From assembly GCA_016946835.1 (NCBI GenBank), contig JACVTC010000085.1, positions 402,001-466,000 of the forward strand: a DNA stretch of 64,000 bases, written 5' to 3'. The DNA comes from Neocallimastix lanati (nom. inval.) (Eukaryota; Neocallimastigomycota; Neocallimastigomycetes; Neocallimastigales; Neocallimastigaceae). The position numbers were made by a program, and so were the translations under genes. Shown in pieces: positions 12,483 through 22,927 of the stretch. Every line of letters starts with the position of its first letter. Position 1 is the first letter of the stretch. Under the pieces are notes generated by a model. It worked only from the letters and a program-made list of their open reading frames with translations. It was not told the DNA's origin and did not search any database.

Positions 12483-12647
12483 CTCTTACCCTTAATACTA
12501 GTGTATTATTGCAGTAAGAGCTAACGGACTGTAGAATAAGAATCAATACGTGGGAGTAGGCGCTGATTATAAGTAGAGATCTACGTTAGGTGTAGACGTA
12601 GTGTAAAACTCCTATAATCAGTGGAACTAAACGTCGTATTATTCTAC
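12483..12647 (+). promoter_or_regulatory. Multi-helix RNA structure in element 1 leader
   Basis: Hairpin 1 pairs CTCTTAC (12,483-12,489) with GTAAGAG (12,514-12,520), and inside it TAATAC (12,493-12,498) with GTATTA (12,503-12,508). Domain 2 pairs GTAGAATAA (12,531-12,539) with TTATTCTAC (12,639-12,647). Inside that, CTGATTATA (12,563-12,571) pairs with TATAATCAG (12,613-12,621), and CTACGT (12,581-12,586) with ACGTAG (12,596-12,601). The helices are properly nested. Confidence 0.6.
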
Positions 12648-12740
12648 AACCGTACTATAAGAACAGGAAATCATTCAAGATAAACTAAAGATAATAAGAA
12701 TTAATAATTTAAAAGTATTACTACTATTACTAATAATAAT

Positions 12741-12770
<30 letters not shown>

Positions 12771-12771
<1 letters not shown>

Positions 12772-13703
12772 TGGAAACAACTACCAAAGTTATTACTTTT
12801 AGTAGATTACCAATATTAGGTGAAGAAAAAGTCCAATATGAAGAATGGAAATTCGCATTTGAAAATTGGTGTCGAAAATATAAAATTGAAAACGAAGAAA
12901 AGAATGAATATTTAATTGCCGTAACTACAGATAAAGCAAGAACTATTGTTATAAATTCTTTAAATAAAACACAAGCTGACTCTTATGAAATAATCTTAGA
13001 AAACTTAAAGAAAAGATTTAAACCTTGTACACCAAAGAATGTAAAATTTTTGGAAATATCAACATTAACCATTAAGAAAGGTGAAAAAGTTTCAGACTTC
13101 GATACAAAATTCTTACAACACTTAAATCAATTACAATTAGATGGAAAGGATAATATTAGTACTCCATACTACATAAATACATTTAGAAACTGGTCTAAAA
13201 TGTATGAGTATTTGTTAGAATCAGAACCTACTAAATTAAGTGATGCAATGGAAATAACTTCAAAAAAAGAAAAAATACTTAAACTTCTTGAAGATAATAA
13301 ACCAAAATCTAAAACTCAATTCTCAAATGTAAAGAAGAATTTAAATAACACTAATAATAACAATAATAAAAATACTAATTTTAGATCTTTTAACACTAAT
13401 TATTACAATAAAATCCCTTTTGTCTCTAATACTAGGACTAATGAAAATTCCAGTTATAATAATAAATTTAGAACCAATAACTATAACAACAATTTTACTA
13501 CAAATAAAAATTTTTACAACCCTGTAGAATTCAACAAAGGAGTCGAACAGAGAAGAGCAACTTTAAAAGGTTCTCAATTCACTGATAAAGAACTAGATGA
13601 TATAACAAAAAAATTATCCGATTTAAAAATCAACCTATGCATAAATTGTCAGCGTATTGGTCAAATTGTTGAAGAATGTCCAGAATTAAACCATTTAAAT
13701 TAG
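12771..13703 (+). CDS. Gag of element 1 (Ty3/gypsy-like)
   Basis: A 310-residue capsid/nucleocapsid protein with an uninterrupted frame. The N-terminal two thirds have the helical character of retrotransposon Gag (for example YEEWKFAFENW near residue 24 and the Lys-rich LKKRFKP near residue 80). An Asn-rich, basic linker follows at about residues 175-240. The C-terminus has a zinc-knuckle-like C290-x2-C293-...-C303 motif in which the usual His is Gln298, so zinc binding is probably impaired. The ATG follows 26 A residues. A TTTAAAT heptamer abuts the TAG stop and would shift ribosomes into the overlapping protease frame. Gag would package element RNA in the cytoplasm. Confidence 0.8.
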
Positions 13704-14557
13704 TTATCGGTAGTACGCAATCTCCCGAGATAAATAAAATTGCAACAAACAACTATGATCAAGAAAATACTATAGAATATGAAGGAAACAATAATTATAT
13801 GATTAATGCAGCCCAAAAGAGAAAATCATTAAGTAAGAATGCATTGGATAAAAATAAAATATCACCAAGTAATAAATCTATAGTAAAACCTTCCATTCTA
13901 AATCAACCAAATATAAAAGCTGTTAAACAACAGAAGAAAGCCATTAGAGATAAAAGAAGAAGAGAAATTACAAATGATATAGAAGACATGGATTTATCTA
14001 ATAATAATATTACACATGAAGAATCTAATAATAATAGTGAAAGTGTTCGTGCAACCAATTTTGACAAACCCCAACCCAATACTCCTAATGAAAATAATTA
14101 TCAAGATAATAATTCAAATACTATACCGGAAAAAGTTAAAACAAAAGGTAAGCGAAACATGACCGAAATACAAATGTTAAAACCCGAAAATAAATTCAAT
14201 ATTTTGGAAGAAGCCAATAACTTATATCCTAAAATAAGTATAACACAATTATTATCAGCATGTCCATCCATACGAAAAGATCTAGAACAAGGTTGTAAAC
14301 CACGAGTTGAGAAAATACTTTATACTATTCAAAATTTAAATATTCCTATATTATGCGGAAAAATAGGAAACAAATCAGTCAAAATACTTTTCGACACAGG
14401 AGCAAATGTTAACATCATAACTAAAAATTCACTTGAAGAACTAGAAAATGTAATCATTAATAATTGTGACCTTTCTGAAACTATTACAATTGCCGATGGT
14501 ACAATATTCCATACTAATTCTTATATAAATTTAAAAATAACTATTAATAATAACTAA
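13676..14557 (+). CDS. Protease region of element 1 Pol
   Basis: A 293-residue frame, -1 relative to Gag and overlapping its last 28 bases. It has no need of its own start if expressed by frameshifting. A long charged, Asn-rich linker is followed by the retroviral-type aspartic protease with F-DTGANVN (about residues 238-245), the catalytic Asp-Thr-Gly. The frame stops at 14,555-14,557. The expected continuation with the second protease motif (ILGRG) is in the next frame starting at 14,554, so one base has been lost or gained here. It would process Gag and Pol. It is probably inactive because the domain is split. Confidence 0.7.
   Translation: MSRIKPFKLVIGSTQSPEINKIATNNYDQENTIEYEGNNNYMINAAQKRKSLSKNALDKNKISPSNKSIVKPSILNQPNIKAVKQQKKAIRDKRRREITNDIEDMDLSNNNITHEESNNNSESVRATNFDKPQPNTPNENNYQDNNSNTIPEKVKTKGKRNMTEIQMLKPENKFNILEEANNLYPKISITQLLSACPSIRKDLEQGCKPRVEKILYTIQNLNIPILCGKIGNKSVKILFDTGANVNIITKNSLEELENVIINNCDLSETITIADGTIFHTNSYINLKITINNN
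13694..13700 (+). promoter_or_regulatory. Predicted -1 frameshift site TTTAAAT
   Basis: The zero-frame reading is CAT TTA AAT TAG, which fits the X XXY YYZ rule. Slippage by -1 enters the protease frame as L-V-I-G and bypasses the Gag stop at 13,701-13,703. A weak stem (TTATC pairing with GATAA) can form just downstream. Retroelements commonly use such sites to set the Gag:Pol ratio. Confidence 0.6.
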
Positions 14558-14559
14558 CT

Positions 14560-15069
14560 GTGAATGAAAAATTTTACATAATAGATTATACAAATTCATT
14601 CTTTAATATTATATTAGGAAGAGGTATACAAAAGAAGTATAGACTCTACATTGATCCAGATGATGATTGCTTATATCAAAAAACAAAAAGAGGAATTAAA
14701 AGAATAACTGAAATATATAATAACCATACTTCTTTAAAGACACCTATGTGTAATGCAATAATAATAGAAAAGAATAAAGATATTGGAAGTACTCTTTTGC
14801 AAACGGAGGAAGACAAATTAGGACATCCAATTTGCTATTTAAGTAGGACAATGTCAATCAACAATAATAAACCAATAAAATTTATAACTGATTATAAGCC
14901 ACTTTTAGGTTTGCTCAAGAAAAATATTCCTAACAACAATAGACATGCTCGTTGGATAGAAGAATTCAATAAATACAAAACCAACCTAGTTTATGAAAAA
15001 AGAAAAAGAAATCTTTTTGATGATGCACTTTTAAGACTATCATCAAAAGACTCTGAAGCAATACTTTAG
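14560..15069 (+). pseudogene. Protease tail joined to RNase H remnant; RT deleted
   Basis: A 169-codon open frame. It begins with the protease C-terminus (IILGRG, about residue 19, then LYIDPDDD, also seen in element 3) and passes within about 50 residues to RNase H sequence (GSTLLQTEEDKLG, YLSRTMS, then FITDYKPL and the DDALLRLSS end). The whole reverse transcriptase core, several hundred residues with the Y-x-DD motif, is missing. About 25 RNase H residues around the usual E-LLAIV motif are also missing. All junctions remain in frame. It starts at GTG with no good ATG, so it is a continuation rather than a separate gene. Confidence 0.75.
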
Positions 15070-15185
15070 TTCTTGAAGATCCACAAACAGGAAAACTCCT
15101 TGAAAGAAATGTTCATATAAAAAATGTTTTTCCTTATGTACTACAAGAAAATGATACAACTTCAAGGGACGAAGTTGACTCTTAA
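15069..15185 (+). pseudogene. C-terminal tail of integrase, element 1
   Basis: 38 codons reading VLEDPQTGKLLERNVHIKNV, a sequence type typical of the end of Ty3/gypsy integrase, then a TAA. It is out of frame with the RNase H remnant upstream. The zinc-binding and DDE catalytic parts of integrase are absent, so roughly 1 kb was deleted between 15,065 and 15,069. Confidence 0.6.
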
Positions 15186-15197
15186 GGGCCGAGAAAT
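15184..15197 (+). promoter_or_regulatory. Candidate polypurine tract of element 1
   Basis: AAGGGCCGAGAAAT lies just past the Pol stop and just before the putative LTR start TGATAAATAAC at 15,198. The position fits plus-strand priming. The CC interruption makes it imperfect. Confidence 0.35.
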
Positions 15198-16168
15198 TGA
15201 TAAATAACAAAATTATTAAATTAAAATAAATAATAAAGAACAAATTCTTGTCTAACTTAACCCAAAAATTAATCCATTCTAAAAAAAATTTAAATCCATA
15301 TTAAAGAAAATTTAATTAAATAAAAATAATTAAAATTAAATAATAATAAATTAATTAATCATTAATAATTTTAATTAAAAACTAAAATAAATTAATAAAT
15401 AATATTTTTCTAAAACTACAAATAAACAAAATAATAAACAAATTTAATAAATTATAAATAACAAATAAACAAACTTATAAACATCTCAAAATTAAAATTA
15501 AATAGTTAAATAATTTTTAATTTACTTTTATTTAAAATAATGATTATTTTATTTATTTTATAACTCAACTTTTATAAACAAATTGTAATTAAAATAACAT
15601 TTTAAAACTCATCTTTATTAATATTTTAATTGTAAATATTGTTTAATTTAATAATAAATTATTCTTTATTTCTCTTTTATTAATTTTATTATTTTTAATG
15701 TAAATAGTTTAAAATCAAAGAAAAATATAAAAACATGTAAATATTTCTTATAAATTATTCTTTATTATTAATTATTTAATAAAATTATTATAGATATTTT
15801 ATTAGTTTTAATAATCAATTTTTATGATTATTAATTATTTAATAAATTATTATATATATTTTATTAGTTATTAATAATCGATTTTATTATTAAAATTTAA
15901 AATAAATTAGTATAATTAATAAATATTTCATTTTATTATTTTATTAGTTTTAACAATTATTTTATTAATTTAAACATAATTAATTATTAAATAAATAAAG
16001 ATTAATATTAAAATAAAAATAAATTTTTTTAATAAAACAATTTTGTGTTTAATAATAAAACATATTTATTTTTTTAAATTTCTTAAATCTATTTTATTCA
16101 GTATTTATCCTCGTATTCACTTCTACAAAATTTAATTTTTGTAGATTAAGAATATCAGGTATAAATCA
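15198..16168 (+). repeat. LTR-G copy 1, 3' LTR of element 1
   Basis: It ends ATATCAGGTATAAATCA before TTTG. It aligns with 34,507-35,679 from the ACAAATAAACAAAATAATAA block at 15,415 to the end. The start is inferred from the purine tract. No gene lies inside. Confidence 0.6.
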
Positions 16169-16172
16169 TTTG

Positions 16173-17084
16173 TGATACGGGGTGTCACTAAATACCTTGT
16201 ATTTCTTATTAAATACTCTTAATAATAATAAAATAAAAACTATTATTAAATCTTATTATTAAAATCTTTTATTAATATCATATCTAATAAAAATTATTAT
16301 TAAATATTCTTATTAATTTCTTTTATTAATATTAAATATAACAAAAATTATTATTAAATATTCTTATTAATTTCTTTTAATAATATTAAATATAATAAAA
16401 AGTATTATTAAATATTCTTATTAAAAATTATATAATATTTAAATCATTACTAATTCTTATTTTTATATTAAGAATAATAAAAACCTATTTCAATAAATAT
16501 TTCATATAAAATACAGAATTATAAGTTTCTGTATAATATTTTCTAAACCTTTGAAATAAACTAAAAATAAATCAAAAATCAAAAATAAATTAAATCTTTA
16601 TTAAAAATAAAAATGAACTAAAATACAGAATTTCAATAATAAAAAAAGATCTAAAATACAGAAAATATCAATTCTGTATAATTCTTTCTCTGAAAACAAT
16701 ATCAAGAAGAAACTACCGCCCGGAATGCCCTTCGTGATACAATCTCTAAATTAATTTTTATATTTTAATTTAATAAATGTTATTTTTTTTTTAAAAAATA
16801 ATTTAAAATAATAGTTAAAAATTAAAATAAAATAGTTATAATAGTTTTTTTTATAAAGAATATATTAATAATAAATAAAATGTATTAAAATAAAAGTATA
16901 AAAAGAAGAATAAATTTCTTTCTTTTTAATACTTGGAGCAAATAATTTTAATTTTAAATTTAAATAAAGAATATTTTAAAATTTAATTTTTTTTTCTTGT
17001 TTCCAAATTTATTTTTATAGTTATGTGTTAATATTTATTTTTTTTGTTTTGAATATCTTAGTGTTTCAACCCCAGCCCGTATCA
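16173..17084 (+). repeat. LTR-A copy 2 (uninterrupted)
   Basis: The 912-bp reference copy, TGATACGGGG to CCCGTATCA with 9-bp inverted ends. TTTG precedes it (16,169-16,172) and follows it (17,085-17,088). It contains the GC island at 16,704-16,739. Confidence 0.8.
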
Positions 17085-17088
17085 TTTG

Positions 17089-17852
17089 TGATAAAGAATG
17101 AACAAATAATCTTATTACTTTAGTTAGAATTGTATTTTCTTACCTAACCACTCAAATAAATTATTTTATTCTTCAATACTTTGGAACTTTCCTATATTCT
17201 ATGATTAAATTTTATTATTAATATTTTATTATTAAATTTTTATATATAATTAATATCAAATTAAAGATGAAAAATTATTATAAATATTAGTTATATCAAT
17301 ATTATTAATATTTTATATTTTCTAAAATATATTATTTATTATAATTTCTAAAAATCAATTCAATTAATTACTAAATTTTATATTGATAATTTAACATATT
17401 TTTTTTGGTAATTTTTAATTACTAAAAACTTACTAAACCACACTTAAAAATTCTGTATAAATTTTATATTTTTCTTTTATATATATTATTAATTTTAAAT
17501 AATAATAAATATTTTATAATTAAATAATATATAACTATTATTTATTAGAAATAAATAATAATTATATTAATAATTTAAAATCAATTTAAAACATTATTTT
17601 AGTAATTAGTTAGAAATATTTAGAAAATATTTTAGATAGGCTTAACAAATTTTAAATGTAAAAAAAAATATAAATACATGTAATTCTAAAATAACTTTTT
17701 GAGAGGGAGGAATTAATAAAACATATTTTTTTTAATTTTTTTTAATTTGAAATGATTTTAATAAAAATTATATAAAACAAATATTTATTTATTTATTTAA
17801 TTCATTGAAGTATTAAAATATTATAATCCAAATATTGTTACGAACTGTAACA
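17089..17852 (+). repeat. LTR-B copy 2
   Basis: It starts TGATAAAGAATGAACAAA and ends CGAACTGTAACA, with TTTG on both sides. It is near-identical to 4609-5434 except for an internal deletion around 17,280. Confidence 0.75.
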
Positions 17853-17856
17853 TTTG

Positions 17857-18692
17857 TGTGTAATAATTCTATTAAGAACTAACTCAAAATGGAATTATTA
17901 ACTACAACTTAACGACTAATTCATTAAGTTGAGAAAATAAAATAAAATAAATTTTTTTTTTTACCTAAAGAGTTTATTATAAAATTAATTATATTAATAA
18001 CACAAAAAGCAAAAGAAGAATTGTTTGTATAAATTTGATTTTAAAAATATGTTTTTTGAATAAAATATTTTATTAATTTATTAAAGTTAAAAATATATAA
18101 TTGTTACTATTATAACTATGTTTTTATAATAATAACTCTTGATTTCTCAAAGAGAACTCAAGAGCCTTATTTATATTTTTTTATGAAAATAAGGTTAAAT
18201 AAGAAAGGGTTTTCTAATCTTAACAAATCTCTTATCTAGGAAAAGATTAGATAGAAAAACCTAGATAAGTTTTCGATCGATATTCTATCCATAACGATGA
18301 TCGCATTAATTAAGTAAAACCGATTACTTCTAAAAAGTAATTGGAAAAAATCTTAATTAACCGATTTTCCAATCTAATCTAATGATCGAAAATAAAAGAA
18401 TAAAATAATAAAAGATATTTCGATCATATAATTTATCCTTATATTAAAAATATAAAATTAAATAGTTAATAAAATACAGAATACATTATAAAATACAGAA
18501 TACAATACAATACAAAATACATTAGTTACAGTAGAGAATTTAACGTATTGTAAATATATTATTTAAAATTAATTAAATAAATTTTATTAAATTAATGAAT
18601 AAATATTATATGTAATTAAATAAAGTTATAATTATGATAACTTAACTAAGAAAATATAATTATTTGTTAGCAAATAATTATAGATTCTTACA
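17857..18692 (-). repeat. LTR-D copy 2, inverted
   Basis: Read on the minus strand it starts TGTAAGAATC and ends GAATTATTACA. It carries the same 29-bp CTCTTGA...TCAAGAG inverted repeat (18,136-18,164) and TATAAATAAG box as copy 1. TTTG precedes it. On the right, TTGTG only partly matches. Confidence 0.7.
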
Positions 18693-19399
18693 TTGTGATC
18701 CGGACCTAGCTTATTTACTTCAAATAAGCATATATAAAAATGATAAAAAGAAAAAAATATAAAATGTTTATAATAATGAAATTATTTAAAATTAAAATAG
18801 TTATAATAAAAAAAAATTTATTTATAATAAAATTATTTATAATAAAAATAATTATCTATAAATTGTTTTTAATAAAATAAATACAGAAATATTTAATTCT
18901 GTATAAAATTAAATCGATTGACTATACTAACTATTATTTTTATTGTTTTCTCTAAAATAGATTATTATTTTATTTATTCTTTTTACAATAATAAACTTTA
19001 TGAGAATATAATATTAATAATTTACAAGAATATTAAATTATATATTAATTGATAAATTAAAATATTATTAGAATAGATAGTTAAAATTTTAAATATAAAT
19101 AAATCATTAATAATTATACAACTATATTTTAAAATTGATACTTTAGAATAGGTTAATTTTAAAATATATTAATATTAAAATAACATTCATAATAGAATAA
19201 TATAAATAAATATATATGTTAATGTTCAATTCAAGATTCATGTAAAAAACTATAAAAGGAAGAAATTTTCTTTCTTTTGAAAAAGGACGATAATAAAATA
19301 AAATAAAAATTTATAAAATACTTTTAAACTAATAAAAATTTATTTATAATATTTAATATTGTGTTTTTAAAATATTGTGTGTAATCTGTGCCCATATCA
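18693..19399. repeat. Uncoded repeat unit ending CCCATATCA
   Basis: No gene. The right end CCCATATCA resembles the LTR-A terminus and is followed by TTTG (19,400-19,403), so this is probably the rest of an LTR into which LTR-D copy 2 inserted. CCGGACCTAGCTT near 18,709 resembles CCGACCTAAGCT near 819. Confidence 0.4.
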
Positions 19400-19403
19400 T
19401 TTG

Positions 19404-19752
19404 TAATACAGAATGAACAAATAATACTAATTGTGCTAGAATAATATAAATTATTCTAACCTTATAGATTATTCTATTCTATATAATTGGAACTTTCCAA
19501 TATTCTTCAAATATTACTAAATAAGAATCTTAAGTTAATAAATCACCAATCAACTTATGAATAAAATTAAGAAAAATATAACAATTTAACAGAATTAACT
19601 TATGAATAAAATTAAGAAAAATACAAAAATAGATACATAACCGAATATAGAAATACATACAAATAAATATAAAATGTATTTAATAAAATTTAATATATAA
19701 TTTAATAAAATTTGTTACATTATTAATAATTAATTAATTATAAAATTAAGTA
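19404..19752 (-). repeat. B-like LTR start fused to truncated 3' LTR of element 2
   Basis: 19,404 onward reads TAATACAGAATGAACAAA, a degenerate B-type start. From about 19,555 to 19,752 the sequence is almost identical to 24,340-24,551 inside the other LTR of element 2. Integrase coding begins abruptly at 19,753, so the first ~70 bp of this LTR and the end of pol are deleted. Confidence 0.6.
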
Positions 19753-20657
19753 ACCCTTTAACCAAACAAGATCACCAACTTTGAAGGAAGGGCGGAAAGC
19801 TTTTCTAGAATCAGAATATTTTTTGAAGTCTTCTTTTGCTTTAGTAAGATGAACTCTAAGTGCATCGAAATGAGCGGGACAATCCTTAGTCAAGATCAAA
19901 GCGTTATCTTTAAGCAAAATTGGAGGAGCGTCAATATTACAAACCGGGTTAAATCCATAATTAGCGCGAAAAGGGGTCATTCCAATTGATTTGTGTAGAA
20001 AATTATTATATGTCATCTCACATAAGGGAAGGTAAAAGTTCCATTCGCTTTGAGCAGTAGAACAATAACAACGAAGATATTGCTCAATTACAGAATTAAC
20101 CCCGTTCCACTTGACCATTGGATTGTTGATAGTGGGCAGTAGCGAGTCTAGGTTTTGTATTCAAGGCGGAGCAGAGTGAAGTCCAGAACTCGGATGAAAA
20201 CTGGGAGCCATGTTCGGAAATAATTGTTCTTGGAAAGCCGTAATACCTAAAAATATTAAATAGAAGCATTTTGGTGGTTAGATCGGCAGTTGGAACATCA
20301 GCGCAAGGCACTTAGTGAATCATCTTGGTAAGATGATCGACAACAACCATGATGCACGTACAATTTTGTGAACTTGGGAGAGAAACTATAAAATCGACAC
20401 CGATGATTTCCCACGGCTTGTTGGGAACTGGAAGTGGATGAGTCTTACCATAAGGCTTATGGCGGCGTATTTTGTTTCTTCCGCAGATTGTACAAGAACT
20501 AACGTAGTTTTTGAACGTCCTTGATTATATTAGGCCACCAATAAAACTGCTTAAGTTTTTCCAGTGTTTTATCTATACCTTGATGCCCGTTTGTAGGGGT
20601 ATCATGAAAAGATATCAATACCCTTGCTTTCAGATTGGTTGGCACTATTATACGGTT
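19753..20657 (-). pseudogene. Integrase of element 2, broken
   Basis: The pieces in order are the zinc-binding N-terminus (H-x-H around 20,590-20,600, then CTICGRNK after a frameshift near 20,500), the catalytic core with first Asp in GVDFIV, a TAA at 20,312-20,314, and ISEHGSQFSS, where the second catalytic Asp of the usual S-D-x-G appears as Glu. The HYQQSNGQVER segment with the third acidic residue follows, then a frame change near 20,110 and a C-terminal part ending VGDLVWLKG. The chromodomain or tail is lost at the junction with the LTR. Integrase would insert the cDNA into nuclear DNA. This copy cannot be functional. Confidence 0.8.
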
Positions 20658-21371
20658 TTAGAAATGGATGACTCCGTCGATGATTTTATATAAAGAACTT
20701 TTGAGTTCTCCATTTTCTGACTTTAATCTTTTTACAATATCACTACAGAATTTATCTTTTTCTTGAAGTTCGATAAGATATTTTATTTTATTATCGTCAA
20801 TAACGCAACAAAATACTTCATCTTTAAGTATTTTTTGACTTGGTTCGTAATTGACTGGTCTATAATATGGTCTACGAGATAGTGAGTCAGGTTTACAGCT
20901 CTTAGAACCAGGTCTGCAGGAGATTCTAAAGTCAAATTTAGATAGAAATAAACTCCATCTTATTTGACGTTGATTGAGGGACTGAGGTTTTTTCATATAA
21001 AGTAAATTTTTATGGTCAGTTATGACCTGAACGGGATATTTGGCACCCTCCAAATGATGTCTCCAGGTGTCAAAAGCTACTACAATTGCCAAAAGTTCTT
21101 TGTTGTAAATTGTATAATTACTCTCGGCTCCATTTAATGATCTGGAATAAAACGCTACTGGATGAAGCAATCCATCAGAATTACTTATCTGAGAGAGAAC
21201 ACACCCAACAGCAAAATCACTTGCGTCTGTTTCAACTGTAACGTTCTGGATCGGAAAAATTAATATTTCATCAGTAACAAATGAATTTTTTAATTCATTG
21301 AAAGTGTTTTCGGTAGTATTATCCCAAATAAAACTATTGTTCTTTTTGAGAAGTTTCCTTAAAGGTTCCAT
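20658..21371 (-). pseudogene. RNase H and tether of element 2 Pol
   Basis: A 237-codon open segment. It opens with the RT thumb/connection (EPLRKLLKK) and continues with the RNase H landmarks TDASDFAVG (about residue 48), NKELLAIV (about 90), ITDHKNL (about 117) and the LSRR end (about 164). It digests RNA in the RNA:DNA hybrid during reverse transcription. The frame differs from the RT pieces upstream, reflecting frameshifts between 21,371 and 21,439. The open part stops just before the integrase zinc domain. Confidence 0.8.
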
Positions 21372-22121
21372 TTTACCAGCAAGTTTTTTATAAACTTCCT
21401 GTAATAATTACAAAGGCCTAGGAAACTTTGTAATTCCTTTAAGTTTTTGGTGATGGCCAATCCAAAATGGATTTAACTTTATCTTGGTCCATACTTAAAC
21501 CGTTGACAGAAACAATAAAACCTAAAAATTTTGTTTTTTCGATATGGAACTCACATTTTTCTAATTTAGCAAGTAATCCATTGTCGATTAACAGAGAAAG
21601 AACTTTTCTAACACGTTGTATATGGCTTTTAAAATCTTTTGAATAGAGGATTATATCATCTAAATATACTTGGACAAATATACCAAGAGTTTCGGAAAGT
21701 ATATCTTGAATAAACCTTTGAAACACAGATGGAGCATTACCTAAACCAAATAACATTACGAGATATTCATAATGGCCAATTGGGGTCCTAAATGCTGTGA
21801 GGTATTCATGACCTTCTTTAACTCTTACCAGATGTAGGCTGATCGAAGGTCTAATCGGGAAAAAATTGTTGCTCCTTTAAAAGACTCTAATAGAACATTT
21901 ATCCGGGGTATCGGATAACTATTTCTAACGGTTACAGCATTTAATCTTCGGTAGTCGATACATAGTCGTAAGGTCACATCTTTCTTCACAACAAATAATA
22001 TTGGCACTCCAGCAGGGGATTTAGATTTACGAATAAATCCTTTAATTAGAATTTCTTTTATATATTCCTTAAGTGCTATCATTTCTTTAACTGTTAAGGA
22101 ATATATAGGCCCGAAATACAA
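21372..22121 (-). pseudogene. Reverse transcriptase of element 2, frameshifted
   Basis: Two overlapping-frame pieces. The first, 22,121-21,825, holds [11 protein letters not shown] and the motif A region [10 protein letters not shown]. The second, 21,756-21,439, holds MLFGLGNAPSVFQ and the catalytic YLDD (motif C). They are separated by a one-base frameshift near 21,830, and the HLVRVKEG-type segment between them is still readable in the second frame. A further frameshift near 21,440 precedes the FLGLCNYYRKF segment. The family is RNA-directed DNA polymerase of Ty3/gypsy elements. The catalytic Asp residues survive but the reading frame does not. Confidence 0.85.
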
Positions 22122-22147
22122 CTAGCTTCCTGGAACTAAGTCAATTG

Positions 22148-22801
22148 TCATATCATATGGTCGATGAAGAGGAAGCTTTTCTGTTTTCTTTCATCAAATA
22201 TTTCTATAAGGTCTGAATAGTACTTCTTTAAAATTTCTATTGTTTTTTCTAAGGCCGGATTGTCTTCTACTGGAGTATCTAAGATAGACGCAAAAATATC
22301 GCTTTCTGAGTCATAAATAATATCAGTTGAGACTGTTTCTAGTATTATGGTATCCAATCGTAATTCTTCGGATATAGCAGCTGAAATTACTTGTTTTTTA
22401 AATTGGAATTTATTGCCTACACATGATGGACAATGTTTAGCGCAATAATTTTCAAGGAAGTATATTCTATTTCTTTTATAGTCAATGAAGGGATTGTGAG
22501 TTGAGAACCAATCCCTACCCAATATACCGGAGATTCCACTTAATTGTATATTTCCAATGCAAAATTCATAAATCTCTTGATGATCCATGAATTTAAGTTT
22601 CAATGGCTTAGATGTCTGTTTTATCATCATTGTTTTAGTATTTGGTAATTGGACATTTATCGGGGAGGATAAACCTACAATTGGTATTCTGTGAGCATTA
22701 ACAAAAGATTTACACAAGAAACTTCTAGCTGATCCGGTGTCAATAGGCATATCGATTTTAAAATTCTTGTTATTAAAGGAAATAATAAATATTGTAGTCA
22801 T
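22148..22801 (-). pseudogene. Aspartic protease region of element 2
   Basis: A 217-codon open segment in the Gag frame, 126 bp downstream of the Gag stop with stops between. The catalytic motif is IDTGSARSFL (about residues 20-29) and the second hallmark is ILGRDWFSTHNP (about 92-103). The Cys-rich CAKHCPSC at about 119-126 is unusual at this position. The last ~60 residues are the acidic linker leading to RT. It cleaves the Gag-Pol polyprotein. It is classed as a remnant because the downstream frame is broken near 22,130. Confidence 0.75.
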
Positions 22802-22927
22802 AGTAGTTGATTTATCTAGTGTATAGTTCGCAGATAGAACTTCATTGTTATTCTTGTTCTTTAGATTTTTATTAAACTTAAATTTGTTTTCTTTTATTAT
22901 GAAATTAAAATTTGTTTTCTGATTTAT

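Larger units (their letters stand above)
11310..12770 (+). other. Long untranslated leader of element 1
   Basis: 1.46 kb between the primer site and the gag ATG. It contains a 20-mer A-rich tandem repeat (11,781-11,871) and two islands of balanced composition (about 11,990-12,125 and 12,430-12,670) able to form nested helices. It ends in 26 A residues directly before the ATG. No ORF was seen. Packaging, dimerisation or cap-independent initiation are possible roles, all inferred. Confidence 0.55.
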
